From NCBI RefSeq assembly GCF_003573695.1, contig NC_039358.1, positions 17,670,637 through 17,734,636 on the forward strand: 64,000 nucleotides of DNA, given 5' to 3'. The notes beneath the pieces were generated by a model. It did no database searches. It was not told the DNA's origin and saw only the letters and a list, made by a program, of their open reading frames with translations. Positions 33,492 through 45,696 of the stretch are shown here, in pieces. The position numbers were made by a program, and so were the translations under genes. Every line of letters begins with the position of its first letter. Positions within the stretch are counted from its first letter, which is position 1. Origin of the DNA: Papaver somniferum. Taxonomy: Eukaryota; Streptophyta; Magnoliopsida; Ranunculales; Papaveraceae.

Positions 33492-35912
33492 TGTTAGAGC
33501 ATAGCTCGGTCGACCTCGAATGCGTTGCTATCTCAAGCATGTTTGTCAATGTTAGTGATCAAAACTATGAGTCTTGATTTCTAGCCTACATAGCTAAGTC
33601 TCGGACTAGGATAGAAAAGTGTAGTTGAGCTAAAGGACTTCATGGCGATTCATCATACAACGACGAAGATCTACACAAGAAACCGTGGAACTTCATCAAC
33701 AAAAAGGTATGTGGAGACTTGAACTTATCTATCACTCAAAAAACTATATATTCTATCTCCTACTTCTTATGAGACAAAAGTCGTATGCTATATAGACTAG
33801 ATCATACATATTTGACATTTTGAGCTGAGCATCCATTGCTTATCTTTTTCTCGAAATCGTGTGTTGGTAAAGTGTTTCGCTTTGATCAGGTTTATCTTCA
33901 CCTAGTGACAAAAGTCATGAAAAGTTTCAATCACTTTGAGAATTGCTCTGACGTGAATCGGTCTGTGAATAACGGCTACATAGCGTCCTCTAAGAATGTA
34001 TCAATGATTGAAATAAGATTTTAGATTACATAACCATGTATTCTTTGAACCGAAGTTTTCGAACTTTGTTGATCAAGAGAAATTGGGAGGATTGTGGAAT
34101 TGGCTTGCCAAGTCCGCGAACCCAGTCCGCAAACTCAGTCCGCGAATTGTCGGAAGTTCTCAACGGAGGATTTCTGCTGGATTTTCCAAAACTCGTTTGT
34201 GTGCTAAGTCCGCGAACTCAGTCCGCGAACTGGCGGAAGTTCTCTTTCCGAAAATTTCTGCGGAGTTTGGAAAACTCAACCGATTAACTTAAGTCCGAGA
34301 ACTTGTTTGTGAACTTAAGAGGTTATGATATAAAGATGTGCTCTGAACATGAAACACTAAATTACTAAGGAATGCGTTATCAAAACCGTGGCTATAATGT
34401 TCGTGAGCCGATTCAATCCAATCGAATCATCTTTGTTTCAATTGTGTCTTGTGTAGTTACATAAGATCTCATAACAATTGAACAACTCTTTAACTAGTTC
34501 ATTTGAGTCAATTGAACTAGTTATGGTGAAGAAGAACAAGGTTAATATGAAATGCTCATATGGTTAACCTTTTGGGTTACTATGTTGAACCAACATACAC
34601 GTACACGTTTGGGCATGGTTTTCGCAAACCCAGTAAACGTCTACCCAAGTGTGTGTGACAAGCTAAGTTTTCGATCTAACGGTTGAGAAATATTAGCTTG
34701 AATCTAAATCAGGTTTTCATCTAACGGTGAATATGGATTGCTTTGTAACCAAGGAAAAACCCTGATTTGAAGGCTATATAAAAGAGACATCTAGCATTGT
34801 GCAAAACTAATCCCCACACGTCTGTGTGATACTAGTGCGCCCGCTAGAGTCGATTATCCTTTAACATTTAGTTATCTTCTCTAAAACTAGGTTAACGACT
34901 TAAAGACTTCATTGGGATTGTGAAGCCAGACCGATACTACTTTTATCGTAGTTGTGTGATTTGATCTTGCATATTCTATCGTACGAGTACAATCGATTGA
35001 TTGGCTTGAGATCGTGAGAGTTCTCCTATAGGCAAGATAAAGAAGTCACAAACATCTTCATCTCACTGTTTGTGATTCCTCGAAAACCGCCTGTGTAGTC
35101 AGGAAGGATTTTAGAGAGGTGATTGATTAATCTAGGTTGTTCTTCGGGAATATAAGACCGGATTATCAATTGGTTCTTGTTCAACTTGATTTCATATCTT
35201 AATACGGAAAAAAAACCTAGGGTTTATCTGTGGGAGACAGATTTATCCTTTGATAGACTTTTCTGTGTGAGACAGATTTGTTTATTATCAAGTCTGCGAT
35301 TTTGGGTTGTAGCAACTCTTGGTTGTGGGTGAGATCAGCTAAGGGAATCAAGTGTGCAGTATCCTGCTGGGATCAGAGGCGTAGGAGTGCAACTGTACCT
35401 TGGATCGGTGGGAGACTGATTGGGGTTCAAATATAGTCCACTCTGAAGTTAGTTTGGAGTAGGATAGTGTCTGTGGCGGCTTAATACAGTGTGTATTCAA
35501 TCTGGACTAGGTCCTGGGGTTTTTCTGCATTTGCGGTTTCCTTGTTAACAAAATTTCTGGTGTCTGTGTTATTTCTTTTCCGCATTATATTTTATATAAT
35601 TGAAATAATACAGGTTGTGCGTTCGTGATCATCAATTGGAAATCCAACCTTTGGTTGTTGATTTATATTGATTAATCCTTGGACATTGGTTTTTGGTAAC
35701 GTCCAAGTTATCTTTATTTGATAAAGACTCGCAGATTTCTATTTGCTTGAGTAAAGATCAAATCGAGAGATTGAGATATAAACTCTTTGATATATCTTTT
35801 TATTGATTGAGTCCGACTGTCTAGTTGATTCTCGTAAAAAGTATATTGGAGTTTGTCCATACAGATTTCTAAGCGAAATATTGGGTGGTGTTGTTAGACC
35901 CCCGCTTTTTCA
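33492..35912 (+). repeat. 3' LTR of copia B
   Basis: From TGTTAGAGCATAGCTC to CCCCCGCTTTTTCA. Between 34108 and 34310 the motif AGTCCGCGAAC recurs with GGAAGTTCTC between copies. The same block lies at 27205-27420 and 1245-1400, and inverted in C. Confidence 0.95.
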
Positions 35913-35917
35913 CCGCC

Positions 35918-36583
35918 GCACCCTAATTACGATTTTGGAAACAAGCGCGTTTGCCTTAATTTGGGCAAACGATTTGCTGCTCTATGAACTTGCCGTGGGA
36001 AGGCCGATTGAGAAGGGGGAAAGTCGGGCCTACAATGTGCATGCATGCTCCACTTTGATCATTCCAAGGAAGATCTAGCCGTGCAACTAGGCTGGCTAAG
36101 TTGGACGGTCATGATGCATTAAAGACCCTTTTTCACGGTCTTAGCTCGTTTGAGCTAGTTTCTTAACATCGCGAACGCCCATAAGGGTTGACGTTCGTAG
36201 TGCTTAGGAATTCACCTAGTGGGACTCGATCGACTAGGGTACTACTGGGCCCGCTGGTGGTCACCACGGTGATTTCCTAGCTTTGTTAGGAGTAGGCTAC
36301 ACTTGTTAGATCATGAGGCCAAATAGTGTGGCCGTGATCGTTTTTTGAGACTGATATAGACAGTCTGGATTTTACTTTGAGGAATTTAAACGAGTTCGAT
36401 CGAGCTAGCTTCTTAAAAGCGCGTCGATACGAAGATCTCTTTGTCGGAGAACGATGCAGCCTGTGCGAGTACTTTCATGCAAACCTCAATACTGACACTT
36501 CAGTAGATTCATGCTACTCTGCTGAGAGTGAAGTTTAATCGTCATGTCATGCCAACATTGAAGGTTCTCTTGCGGAACATAGC
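35918..36583 (-). repeat. G0 5' LTR, middle piece
   Basis: Unique-looking DNA between copia B and G1. Its minus strand at 36583-36530 continues 45697 leftwards and aligns with G1's own LTR (GTTCCCGCAG, GGCATGATGACTGAG, CTCTCAGCAG-type words). No gene is visible; the open frame at 35803-36078 crosses the copia B end and is spurious. Confidence 0.85.
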
Positions 36584-39120
36584 TGTTGATGGTGGATTTT
36601 AGTTCAGGGATAAAATTATAAAACCAAACTCATGCGCTGACATCCTGCAAAGGATAAAGCCACTGATAAGTGATGAATACTTCTTCACTTTACTAATTCA
36701 CCTAGAATGGAGCATGTGGCAACAATCCCAGTATTCTGTGAATTAAATACACAAAATTCATCCAGGTTGGAGCATGTGGCAGCAATCCCATACACCATGT
36801 GAATTTATAACATCATTAATTAATGCATGACTAGCCTTGTATTTCCTGTGTTGTTCCCGCAGAGCTCTCATTATTAGTGCGGCATGATGACTGAGTGTTT
36901 CTCTCAGAAGATTAACACGAATCTCCAAGTGTTAATAGTGAGGCATGCACGAAATACCCGTACAGGCTACATCTCTCGGCGTGTTATACTAGCCCGATTG
37001 AGCATACATCTCTCGATGTGTTATACTAGCCCGATCGAGAATATTTGAATACGTACACGACCACGCAAGTTGGTCGCATGATTTAACCAGCCTAGACGAT
37101 CCTCAGCAGGATCAGGCTACCACCTTAATGACAACCAGCAGGTCCGTTTATGCCCTGGTCGGTTGAATACGTACCACGCCTCCCAAACGACCACCAAACA
37201 CCAGCCTGAAGTTGCATGTCCAGGCTGGTATGGAGCGGCTTGGAGGAGCTTGTACGTGCAAAGGATGCCTACGACAGTCTCAAATCCATCACTTCCGTTC
37301 ATCTTCGCCGACGCGATTGGACGGCGCAGATCTCCCCATTCCCGGTCGCACAAGCACCGTTGTGTACACCAGCGTGCTCCCTTTCGACCTGCATAGCCGA
37401 CCATATCACGACCCAGCCAGGGAAGAGCAAACGCTCGCCCAAAGTTCGTCCGACGTGATGCTTTAAGGGTCGCAAGAAAATCCACTAAGGGTCTTAAATC
37501 GATCACGACCATCCAACTTCACCGGCACGTTTGGATGGCTTAGATCAGACCCATAGCCATCAAACAGCTATTGGCATGTTCACCACCGGCCCAATGTGGG
37601 CCCCACATGATCGGCCACCCCAGACAAGGAGCATAGCTTGCAAATTCGTCCAGCCAAAGTAGCGTGCACATGAAAACCTAATTAGGGTTTGCGGCATATC
37701 ACATGTGTCGCAAATCAGTCACGACCATCCATCTTCGCAGGCATAAATGAAGGGTGTAGAAGTAGATTCAAAGGGTCCCAAGAATGTCAATACAATCACC
37801 ATGGGCCCATCTACGTGCATGACCAATCAACCAAGGCCTACCATGGCTAGACGCCTCGATTCGTGCGCCCAAACTAGGCATGGTCGCGCGTTTTCCAATT
37901 GCAAACCGATCTCGAGCACTCAACTTTTCCGGACAAATTGAGTGGCTTAGATCACATCTCCATGGGACAGTGAGGTATGGACGTGTACAACGGAAAGCCG
38001 TCTCCACGCATGCCCGATCGGTCTTTCCAAAAACATCTCCCACACATGGATTCGACCAAGCTTAAAGTAGGTGCTTGCGCACCTCCTAAACCCTAATCCG
38101 ACGGTCTCAGGTGTGGGTCGCAATTCATCTCGTCCGTCCAACTTCGCCAGCTTGGACGGACAGCCAAAAACAGGATTTAGGCGACCAATGAAGCACCACC
38201 ATGATCACCTTTCCTCACTCTTCCGCATAGAGTGATCGTTCAAAGCGTAGCTTTCCCATGCAACCTCCAAACGATCACTCGAAGATGGCTGGACGTGATG
38301 CTATTTTAAGACGCTTAATTCGTGACTTACTCCGTTAATCCTTAAAACAAGCGATGCTTCATACATGTTGAATATATTCAATGCATTACATGCATAGAAT
38401 ACACGCGATATTTCATAAATATCAATTTCCCTAAATAACTTAGTTATTTAACCTAGCACCGTATGCTACCTTCTGTGGGTCCCACGATCCACACATTCGA
38501 GACATCAAGCATGTCACAAACTTGGGGATACATACTGGGGTATTGGTCTAGAGGTTTACAGCATGCAGCGTGCAACGCGCCATCACAAGAACATGTCAGG
38601 AAGACATGGACGGTTAGTGATGATGGGAGAAGTGGGCAAGACTGGTCGTGTGGTATTAACGCACGACTCCACTACTCCATCACTCCACTTCCTCCACTTA
38701 CAACGAGAGACGAGGGTTAGGCTCAATGACTTGTATAAATAGTTCAATCACCTATTTCCAGGAGGACACAAAGAGACAAGACAGAAACCTAGTGTTGATA
38801 CGATCGTATTCAAACACCAGAACTGATAACTTACATTCTGCAAGCCAGTTCAGCTTTTTGATACAAGTCATACATAGCCAACACCTTCACAATATCAACA
38901 CCTTATTCACTTCCCTCCCTAAGATCAACCCCATCTCCTTCACTTTGTGACCGAAGCAAGTCTGGAACGGCCATTTCATGGTTTAGACCAGAATTTTACA
39001 GATTGATTTCTCGAATCAAAAGCACTCCCGTGCAGTGCATTTGTTTAGGGTTTAGATTCATTTCTCATTCACACACCCCAAATTACCAAAACCGACAGAA
39101 AAAATTTTCACCCATAAACA
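36584..39120 (+). repeat. 5' LTR of G1
   Basis: TGTTGATGGTGGATTTTAG to CACCCATAAACA. TATAAATAG at 38733-38741 is the promoter core shared with L and G0. AGGGTCGCAAG, CGACCATCCA and CGTCCAACTTCGCC words recur across the U3. Confidence 0.95.
38733..38741 (+). promoter_or_regulatory. TATA box of G1 5' LTR
   Basis: GACTTGTATAAATAG. The 3' LTR copy is at about 45308-45316. The same core is present in L (minus strand) and G0. Confidence 0.7.
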
Positions 39121-39140
39121 ATTCGCGACCACAGTGGGAG
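39121..39140 (+). other. PBS of G1
   Basis: ATTCGCGACCACAGTGGGAG directly follows the LTR. Family form is ATTGGCGACCACAGTGGGAG; the first G of the TGG is lost. Confidence 0.8.
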
Positions 39141-39177
39141 ACTAATCTCTCGGTTATGATCTCAAGATTCTCAAAAG

Positions 39178-41056
39178 ATGGTTGGCCTCGGGGATGATTC
39201 TATCGCGACGGATCTCAGCCAGAATCCTTCAAATGGTAATGTCTCTCACCCTCCTTTGAACAATTTTTTTTATAACGAATTTTCATATTTCAATACCTCA
39301 ATTATCTCTGTCGCTTCAATTGATGGAGAAATCCCAACTCTGGCTGAGCTAGCACGGAAGCAACAAGTTCTGGAAAGAAATGTGGACCTGATCAAAGAAG
39401 CGATAAACGACATACTCAATCTCCTTATCGAGATGACATCAGATACGATCAGTTCTCCCGTCACAGATATTTCTACACTGGGGACTGATCCTTGCAGCGA
39501 TCCTCCTCAAGTCAATAGTTTCACTATGAACCAGAGGCTGGTGGATCAAGAAGCGGCTTCTCTAATGGAAAGTTTATGCAAACTTTTACACCTCTCGAAG
39601 AATCAGCGGGCGAAGACGTTTGCTGCAATTAACCAGATAGCCCTGGACGTGCACCTGGATCCTTCACGCCCAGAAGTCTCGAACGCATCAGGAACATCTG
39701 TGAATAATGTTACATTCACAGAGGACGACATGATGGCAGAGGAAGGTCACAACCTGGCCCTACATGTTACTGCACGCATCAAGGATTCAGTGTTCAAGAG
39801 GGCCCTCATCGGCACGGGAGCGTCTTCGAATGTGATTACTCTCAAGAATATCAGGACAGCCAAAGTTCTCCCATGAAAGATCGTACGGCAGCCTACCACA
39901 ATGACAGACTCTGAAGGAAACCAGACTAGCACATACGGGTATGTCAATCTGAATTTATCAGTAGTTCCCCTTCAGTCGAAAGTGAAATTCGAAGTCGTCG
40001 AGAAAGAGCTGGACTATCATATGATATTAGGGAGACCATGGCTTCATGACAATAGTATCGTCCCTTCAACGTATCACCAATTCCTAAAGACTATAACGAA
40101 TAAAGAAGTCGTTCGTATTCCTGCATCATTGTCTCCTTACGCACCAATATGCGGAGTGGAACTGTTCGAACTGAGAGAAGCTCCGCGGGAAGGATCAGAC
40201 AAAGTCCATTGCATCCCACTCCCCACGTGGGCGTCAATCCAGGAGGAGGACCGACTTGCATCATTGAGGGCTAAGACCCACGACGCACCTTTGCTGACAA
40301 GACATTCCTCTTCATCCGGTGAAGCCACCACCCATGTTCACACCAAGAGAGAACGAACTTTCGTGGAAAGCCGTGACCATAAAGGGAAAACTGTATACCG
40401 ACGCCTCTGTTAGCAATCAGCAGGGGATACTATTACCCAGTCTCTCCTCCCAATAGAATGCTACAACAACAATGATCCACAAGAAGAGGTGTTGGATGCT
40501 CCACGACAGCTGCAAGACGGCACCAACTCCACAACTGATGAGCTCGAATCCTTAACATCGGGAATGAGGAATCTCCTAGGCCCATCTCCACCAGATCAAC
40601 CTAGTGTACGGATGAACGCACGAAGCTTGTATAACCTCTCAAAGAATACCAGGACATATTCGCTCGGACGTGTGAAGAAATGCCCGGTCCAGATAAAAAA
40701 TTGGTCACCCACCATCTACATGTCATACCTGGAGCCAAGATGATCATGCAATCTCCGAGGCAATTCAGGCACGAGGCAAAAGAGCAAATCAAGACTGATA
40801 TTCAGAAGTTGCTTGCTGCTGGCTTCATTAAGCTTATCCATCATCCGACCTGGGTGGATAATGTGGTCCCGGTGAAAATAAAAACGGACAGATCAGGTGC
40901 TGTGTGGATTTCAAAGACTTGAAAAAATGCTGCTCCAAAAACGATTTTCCTCTACCTAATATTAACATGTTAGTAGACTCCATCAGCGGACACGACATGT
41001 TCTTCTTCACGGATGGATATAACGGGTACAATCGGATAAAGGATGTACGAGCATGA
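39178..41056 (+). pseudogene. G1 gag-protease-RT remnant
   Basis: The frame starts MVGLGDDSIATDL, runs to a stop at 39874-39876, and continues in the same frame from 39901 to a TAG at 40411-40413 and beyond. Residues 1-180 are a gag-like N-terminus without a clear gag core. Retropepsin follows: ALIGTGASSNVI, where plant gypsy usually has D-S/T-G, so the catalytic Asp reads Gly. Then ELDYHMILGRPWLH and VPSTYHQ, typical of the protease end. After a shift near 40670 the RT start reads YQDIFARTCEEMPGPDKKL, then LLAAGFIKLIHHPTW. Another shift near 40880 gives CCVDFKDLKKCCSKNDFPLP and MLVDSISGHDMFFF, ending at a TGA (41054-41056). RT stops before its YxDD palm motif. Not functional. Confidence 0.85.
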
Positions 41057-42280
41057 CGCAACGTATCAATGCTCTATGACGGCAATCCTCCACTGGAGCC
41101 GATACCTCAAGGGAGCAACCTCAAGAAGATAACGATGTCCGCGCGTCATGTCGAGCAAGATCCGGGCGAGTCACTCTATCAGACGATAGTGCATGTCTAT
41201 CGTGCTATGTTGGAGAATCTGCGTTTTTGGTCATCCTCTGGAGCTGTTGAACGCTCATCTACAACAGCATCTGCCCTGCTAGAAAGAACAAGTCTGCCAG
41301 TAATGAAGAGCCTCATGATGTTCGTGGAAGCATACATATCATCAACAGGCAATACAACCTTCAGCCTTATGTAAGATGTTTCACTAAAGCAGCAAGAGGA
41401 AAACCATCGAGATACAACATCCTGCGCGTCAACTCCAACTCCAGTACCGCATATACGACTGCCACAATGATGAAACATCGTCCAAGATATTCCATATTTG
41501 TATCGACGGCAGAAACATTAAGAGACGCTTTCAGAATTTCGTCTCCCGTAGAAGAAGTAGTTGCGTTACCAAAGGAGTGTGACTGGGGACTGCTTAGCGC
41601 GTTTTCCATTTCAAACATGATGCAAGCACGCTATCATTATGATTCCAAGATGTCCACAGACGAGTATATACTCAAGAGAGCGGACGTATTATCATAGATC
41701 AGCGATATTCCTGGATGACTATGAAATGCAACATAGCAAAGACGGCCTCATGAACCCAGCGTGACAACATCTATCAAGTCGAAGGCTTAGTTGATACTCG
41801 TGGGCAGGGGACTGTCTCCCTCTTTTTCATTCCATGAGGCAACATCAAGAAGTTATCGGTTCTATTATGCTTCTCCCTCTAATAACGAGAGATCGCCAAG
41901 TTCGTGCCCGTAGCTGTCACGCCTCTTCTTGCCAGTCTCTTCTGATCACAGCTGCAGCTAAGAACCGTTGTTCGTTTGTTGATACCAGTGCCCGAGCTTG
42001 ACCACATCAACAACCACTACGAACATACGTAATCCGAACATCTGCATATTTTATTTTCCCATGGAGAAGTAATAGAGCCACGAAGGCGAGATGGCGGTAT
42101 CTTTATTATGATAAACCTACTGACCATACAAACCATGTAAACCACGCTTGGGGACTGAGGCTCAGCATGAAGTTCCTTCACCGTCAGTCAAGGACTTCTT
42201 CAACACGAGAGAGATAGTCAATCAAGAAGCATGGAATTCGCAAGGGTAAATCAAACTGAAGAGGAAGACACTTCAACGCT
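41057..42280 (+). other. G1 interior after the RT remnant
   Basis: Several short plus-strand frames (41069-41374, 41467-41697) without known domains. The second contains ARYHYDSKMSTDEY, also seen in G0. Bases 41880-42000 are collinear with the G0 stretch at about 22920-23060 on the other strand. RNase H and integrase expected here are absent. Confidence 0.6.
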
Positions 42281-42435
42281 CCCTCCAGCTGAAGCTGCTT
42301 CAATGGTCTATTCAGGAGCCGCCTCCACGTTCGCTTCAGAAGATGCTTCAATGCTCTCCGGGACCTTCTCGCTCTAGAAGCTGCTTCAACGCTCTCCAGG
42401 ACCTGCTCGCTCCAGAAGCTGCTTCAACGCTCTCT
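42280..42435. repeat. GAAGCTGCTTC minisatellite in G1
   Basis: Units containing GAAGCTGCTTCAACGCTCTC and CCAGGACCTGCTCGCTC-type spacers. It is the counterpart of the G0 GAAGCGGCTTC array in inverted orientation, as expected for opposite element orientations. Confidence 0.8.
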
Positions 42436-42439
42436 GCAG

Positions 42440-42975
42440 GACCCACATTCACATTTGAGCACACAAAGTTCATTTTTGAGCAAAGCAAGCACGCGGTGGG
42501 TCCCACGTTCGAGCAGGAAGCAAGGCCGGTGTTTGGTCAAGCTAGCTGGGTGGGTGTTTGGTCGAAGTTGCAAGGATGACACTCAAGCAAGCACATCAAC
42601 CGTACGGGAAAAGCAGGCACATGACAGGGCCGACGTTTTAAACATGTAAACGCTAGACCCGTGTTTGATCGAAGCATCCACATCTGCCCATGTTCGGAGC
42701 AAGCATGCTTACATCGGGTCCCACGTTCGACCGAAGCAGGCACGCAGTGGACCCACGTTTAACCGAAGCAGGCACAACAAGCCCACATTCGATCAAGCAG
42801 ACGCATGATGAGTCCCACTATCGAGTGAAGCAGGCGCAGCAGTCCATTGATTAGGCATAGCCCCACGATCGAGCGAAGCAGGCACAACAGCCCCACGTTC
42901 GAGCGGTGCAATCACGAAGCAGGATCTCGACCGAAGCAGGCATAGCAAGGTCGATCGAAGCAGGCAAGACCGATA
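42440..42975. repeat. GAAGCAGGCA minisatellite in G1
   Basis: Degenerate units of about 35-45 bp with CCCACGTTCGAGC and GAAGCAGGCACAAC recur about a dozen times. The block lies between the first minisatellite and the 3' LTR. It has no coding content. Confidence 0.75.
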
Positions 42976-43137
42976 TCATGCTAGGGGAACGCTCGCCTGG
43001 ACGCCTCTTGAACGTGACATGCTCCAAGGACAGGACGACCCGTCTCTCATGGTAACATCTAACTTTGTCTCATAAGTTTTATCTGTATATGTCACCATCT
43101 AATGCCTACCCCACAATAGTGTAACCATTATGTTCTA

Positions 43138-43151
43138 GGCAGGGGACTTAA
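43138..43151 (+). other. Polypurine tract of G1
   Basis: GGCAGGGGACTTAA adjoins the 3' LTR; L has nearly the same sequence on the minus strand at 10590-10603. Confidence 0.85.
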
Positions 43152-45691
43152 TGTTGATGGTGGATTTTAGTTCAGGTCTAAAATTATAAAACCAAACTCA
43201 TGCGCTGACATCCTGCAAAGGATAAAGCCACTGATAAGTGATGAATACTTCTTCACTTTACTAATTCACCTAGAATGGAGCATGTGGAAACAATCCCAGT
43301 ATTCTGTGAATTAAATACACAAAATTCATCCAGGTTGGAGCATGTGGCAACAATACCATATACCCTGTGAATTTATAGCATTATTAATTAATGCATGACT
43401 AGCCTTGTATTTCCTGTGATGTTCCCGCAGTACTCTCATTATTAGTGCGGCATGACGACTGAGTGTTGCTCTCAGCAGAGTAACACGAATTTCCAAGTGT
43501 TAATAGTGAGGCATGAATGAAATACCCGTACAGGCTACATCTCTCGGTGTGTTATACTAGCCCGATTGAGCATACATATCTCGGAGTGTTATACTAGCCC
43601 GATCGAGCATATTTGAATCTGGACTGTCCATATCGGTCTCAGAAACAATCACGACCACGCAAGTTGGCCGCATGATTTAACCAGCCTAGAGGATCCTCAG
43701 CAGGAGAAGGATACCACCTTAATGACAACCAGCAGGCCCGTTTATGCCCTGGTCGGTCGAATACGTACCACGCCTCCCAAACGACCATCAAATACCAGCC
43801 TGAAGTTCCATGTTCAGGATGGTATGGAGCGGCTTGGAGGATCTTGTACGAGCAAAGGCTGCCTATGACAGTCTCAAATCCATCACGTCCGTTCATCTTC
43901 GCCGGAGTGAATGGACGGAGCGGATCGCCCCATTCCCGGTCGCACAAGCACCGTTGTGTACACCTGAGGGCTCCCTTTTTACCTGCATAGCCGACCATCT
44001 CACGACCTAGCTAGGTATGAGCAAACGCTCGCCCAAAATTCGGCCGGCGTGATGCTTTAAGGGTCACAAGAAATTCCACTAAGGGTCTTAAATCGATCAC
44101 GACCATCCAACTTCACCGGCACGTTTGGATTGCTTAGATCAGACCTTTAGCCATCAGACAGGTATTGGCATGTACACCACCGGCCCAATATTGGCACCAC
44201 ATGGTCGGCCACCCCAGACAAGGAGCATAGCTTGAAAATTCGTCCAGCCAAAGTAGCCTAATTAGGGTTTGGCATATCACAAGTGTCGCAAATCAGTCAC
44301 GACCATCCATCTTCGCATGCATAGATGAAGGGTGTAGAAGTAGATTCAAAGGGTCCCAAGCATGTCAATACAATCACTATGGGCCCGGCTAAGTGCGTGA
44401 CCAATCGGCCAAGGCCGACCATGGCTAGATGCCTCGATTCGTGCGCCCAAACTAGGCATGGCCGCTGTTTCCAATTGCAAACCGATCTCGACCACTCAAC
44501 TTTGCCAGAAAAATTAAGTGGCTTAGATCACATCTCCATGGGACAGTGAGGTATGGACGTGTACACCGAAAGCCGTCTACACGCATTCCCGGTCGGTCTT
44601 TCCAAAAACATCTCCCACGCATGGGTTCGACCAAGCTGAAAGTAGGTGCTTGCGCACCTCCTAAACCCTAATCCGACGGTTTCAGATGTGGGTCGCAAGT
44701 CATCTCGTCCGTCCAACTTTGCCAGCTTGGACGGATAGCCTAAGACAGGAGTTAGGAGACTAATAAAACATCACCATGATCACCGTCCGCCACTCTTCCA
44801 CATAGAGTGATCGGTCAAAGCATAGCTTGCCCATGCAACCTCCAAACGATCACTCGAAGATGGATGGACGTGATGCTATTTTAAGATGCTTAATTCGTGA
44901 CTTACTTCGTTGAGCCTTAAAACAAGCGATGCTTCATACATGTTGAATATATTCTATGCATTACATGCATAGAATACACACGATATTTCATAAATATCGA
45001 TTTCCCAAAATAACTTAGTTATTTAACCTAGCACCGTAAGCTACCTTCTGTGGGTCCCACGATCTACACATTCGAGACATCAAGCATGTCACAAACTGGG
45101 GGATACATACTGGGGTATTGTTCTGGCGGTTTACAGCGTGCAACGTGCAACGCGCCATCACAAGAACGTGTCAGGAAGACATGGACGGTTAGTGATGATG
45201 GGAGAAGTTGGCAAGACTGGTCGTGTGGCATTAACGCACGACTCCACTACTCCATCACTCCACTTCCTCCACTTCCCACGAGAGACGAGGGTTAGGCTAA
45301 ATGACTTGTATAAATAGGTTCATCACCTATTTCCAGGAGGACACAAAGAGACAAGACAGAAACCTAGTGTTGATACGAACGTATTCAAACACCAGAACTG
45401 ATAACTTACATTCTGCAAGCCAGTTCAGCTTTCTGATACAAGTCATACACAGCCAACACCTTCACAATCTCAACACCTTCTTCGCTTCCCTCCCTAAGAT
45501 CAACCCCATCTTCTTCACTTAGTGACCGAAGCAAGTATGGAACGGCCATTTCTTGGTTTATGCCAGAATTGTACAGATTGATTTCTCGAATCAAAAGCAC
45601 TCCCGTGCAGTGCGTTTGTTTAGGGTTTAGATTCATTTCTCATCCACACACCCCAAATTACCAAAACCGGCATAGTTTTCACCCATAAACA
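43152..45691 (+). repeat. 3' LTR of G1
   Basis: TGTTGATGGTGG to ACCCATAAACA, followed by the ATAGC target copy. It lies next to the first 238 bp of the G0 LTR in opposite orientation, so LTR starts and ends of the two copies alternate. Confidence 0.95.
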
Positions 45692-45696
45692 ATAGC

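Larger units (their letters stand above)
26607..35912 (+). mobile_element. SIRE/Maximus-type copia element B, with pol but no gag
   Basis: A 9306-bp element with LTRs of 2400 and 2421 bp and a perfect 5-bp duplication, CCGCC, at 26602-26606 and 35913-35917. It lies in the G0 LTR. PBS, pol (protease, integrase, RT, RNase H in copia order) and PPT are present. The gag core is missing: the frame goes from a 12-residue start straight into the gag-pol linker, exactly as in element A. Pol is broken by stops and frameshifts. No env-like ORF is recognisable between pol and PPT. Lineage is inferred from the RT string GLKQAPRAWFEKL, the FSRGGAYKTLF variant, and the long 3' region. Confidence 0.95.
36584..45691 (+). 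mobile_element. Tat/Ogre-like gypsy element G1, pol-truncated
   Basis: A 9108-bp element with LTRs of 2537 and 2540 bp and a perfect 5-bp duplication, ATAGC, at 36579-36583 and 45692-45696. It inserted in opposite orientation into the LTR of its relative G0, about 240 bp from that LTR's start. The interior holds a PBS, a short gag N-terminus, retropepsin, the first part of RT, unassigned sequence, two minisatellites and a PPT. No YxDD, RNase H or integrase is visible, so it is a deletion derivative. The LTRs differ by about 3% in the first 330 bp by eye, making it one of the younger insertions here. Confidence 0.93.

Noticed and set aside
35803..36078. 91-codon plus-strand ORF
   Set aside because: It crosses the junction between the copia B LTR and the G0 LTR, so it is an accident of insertion.
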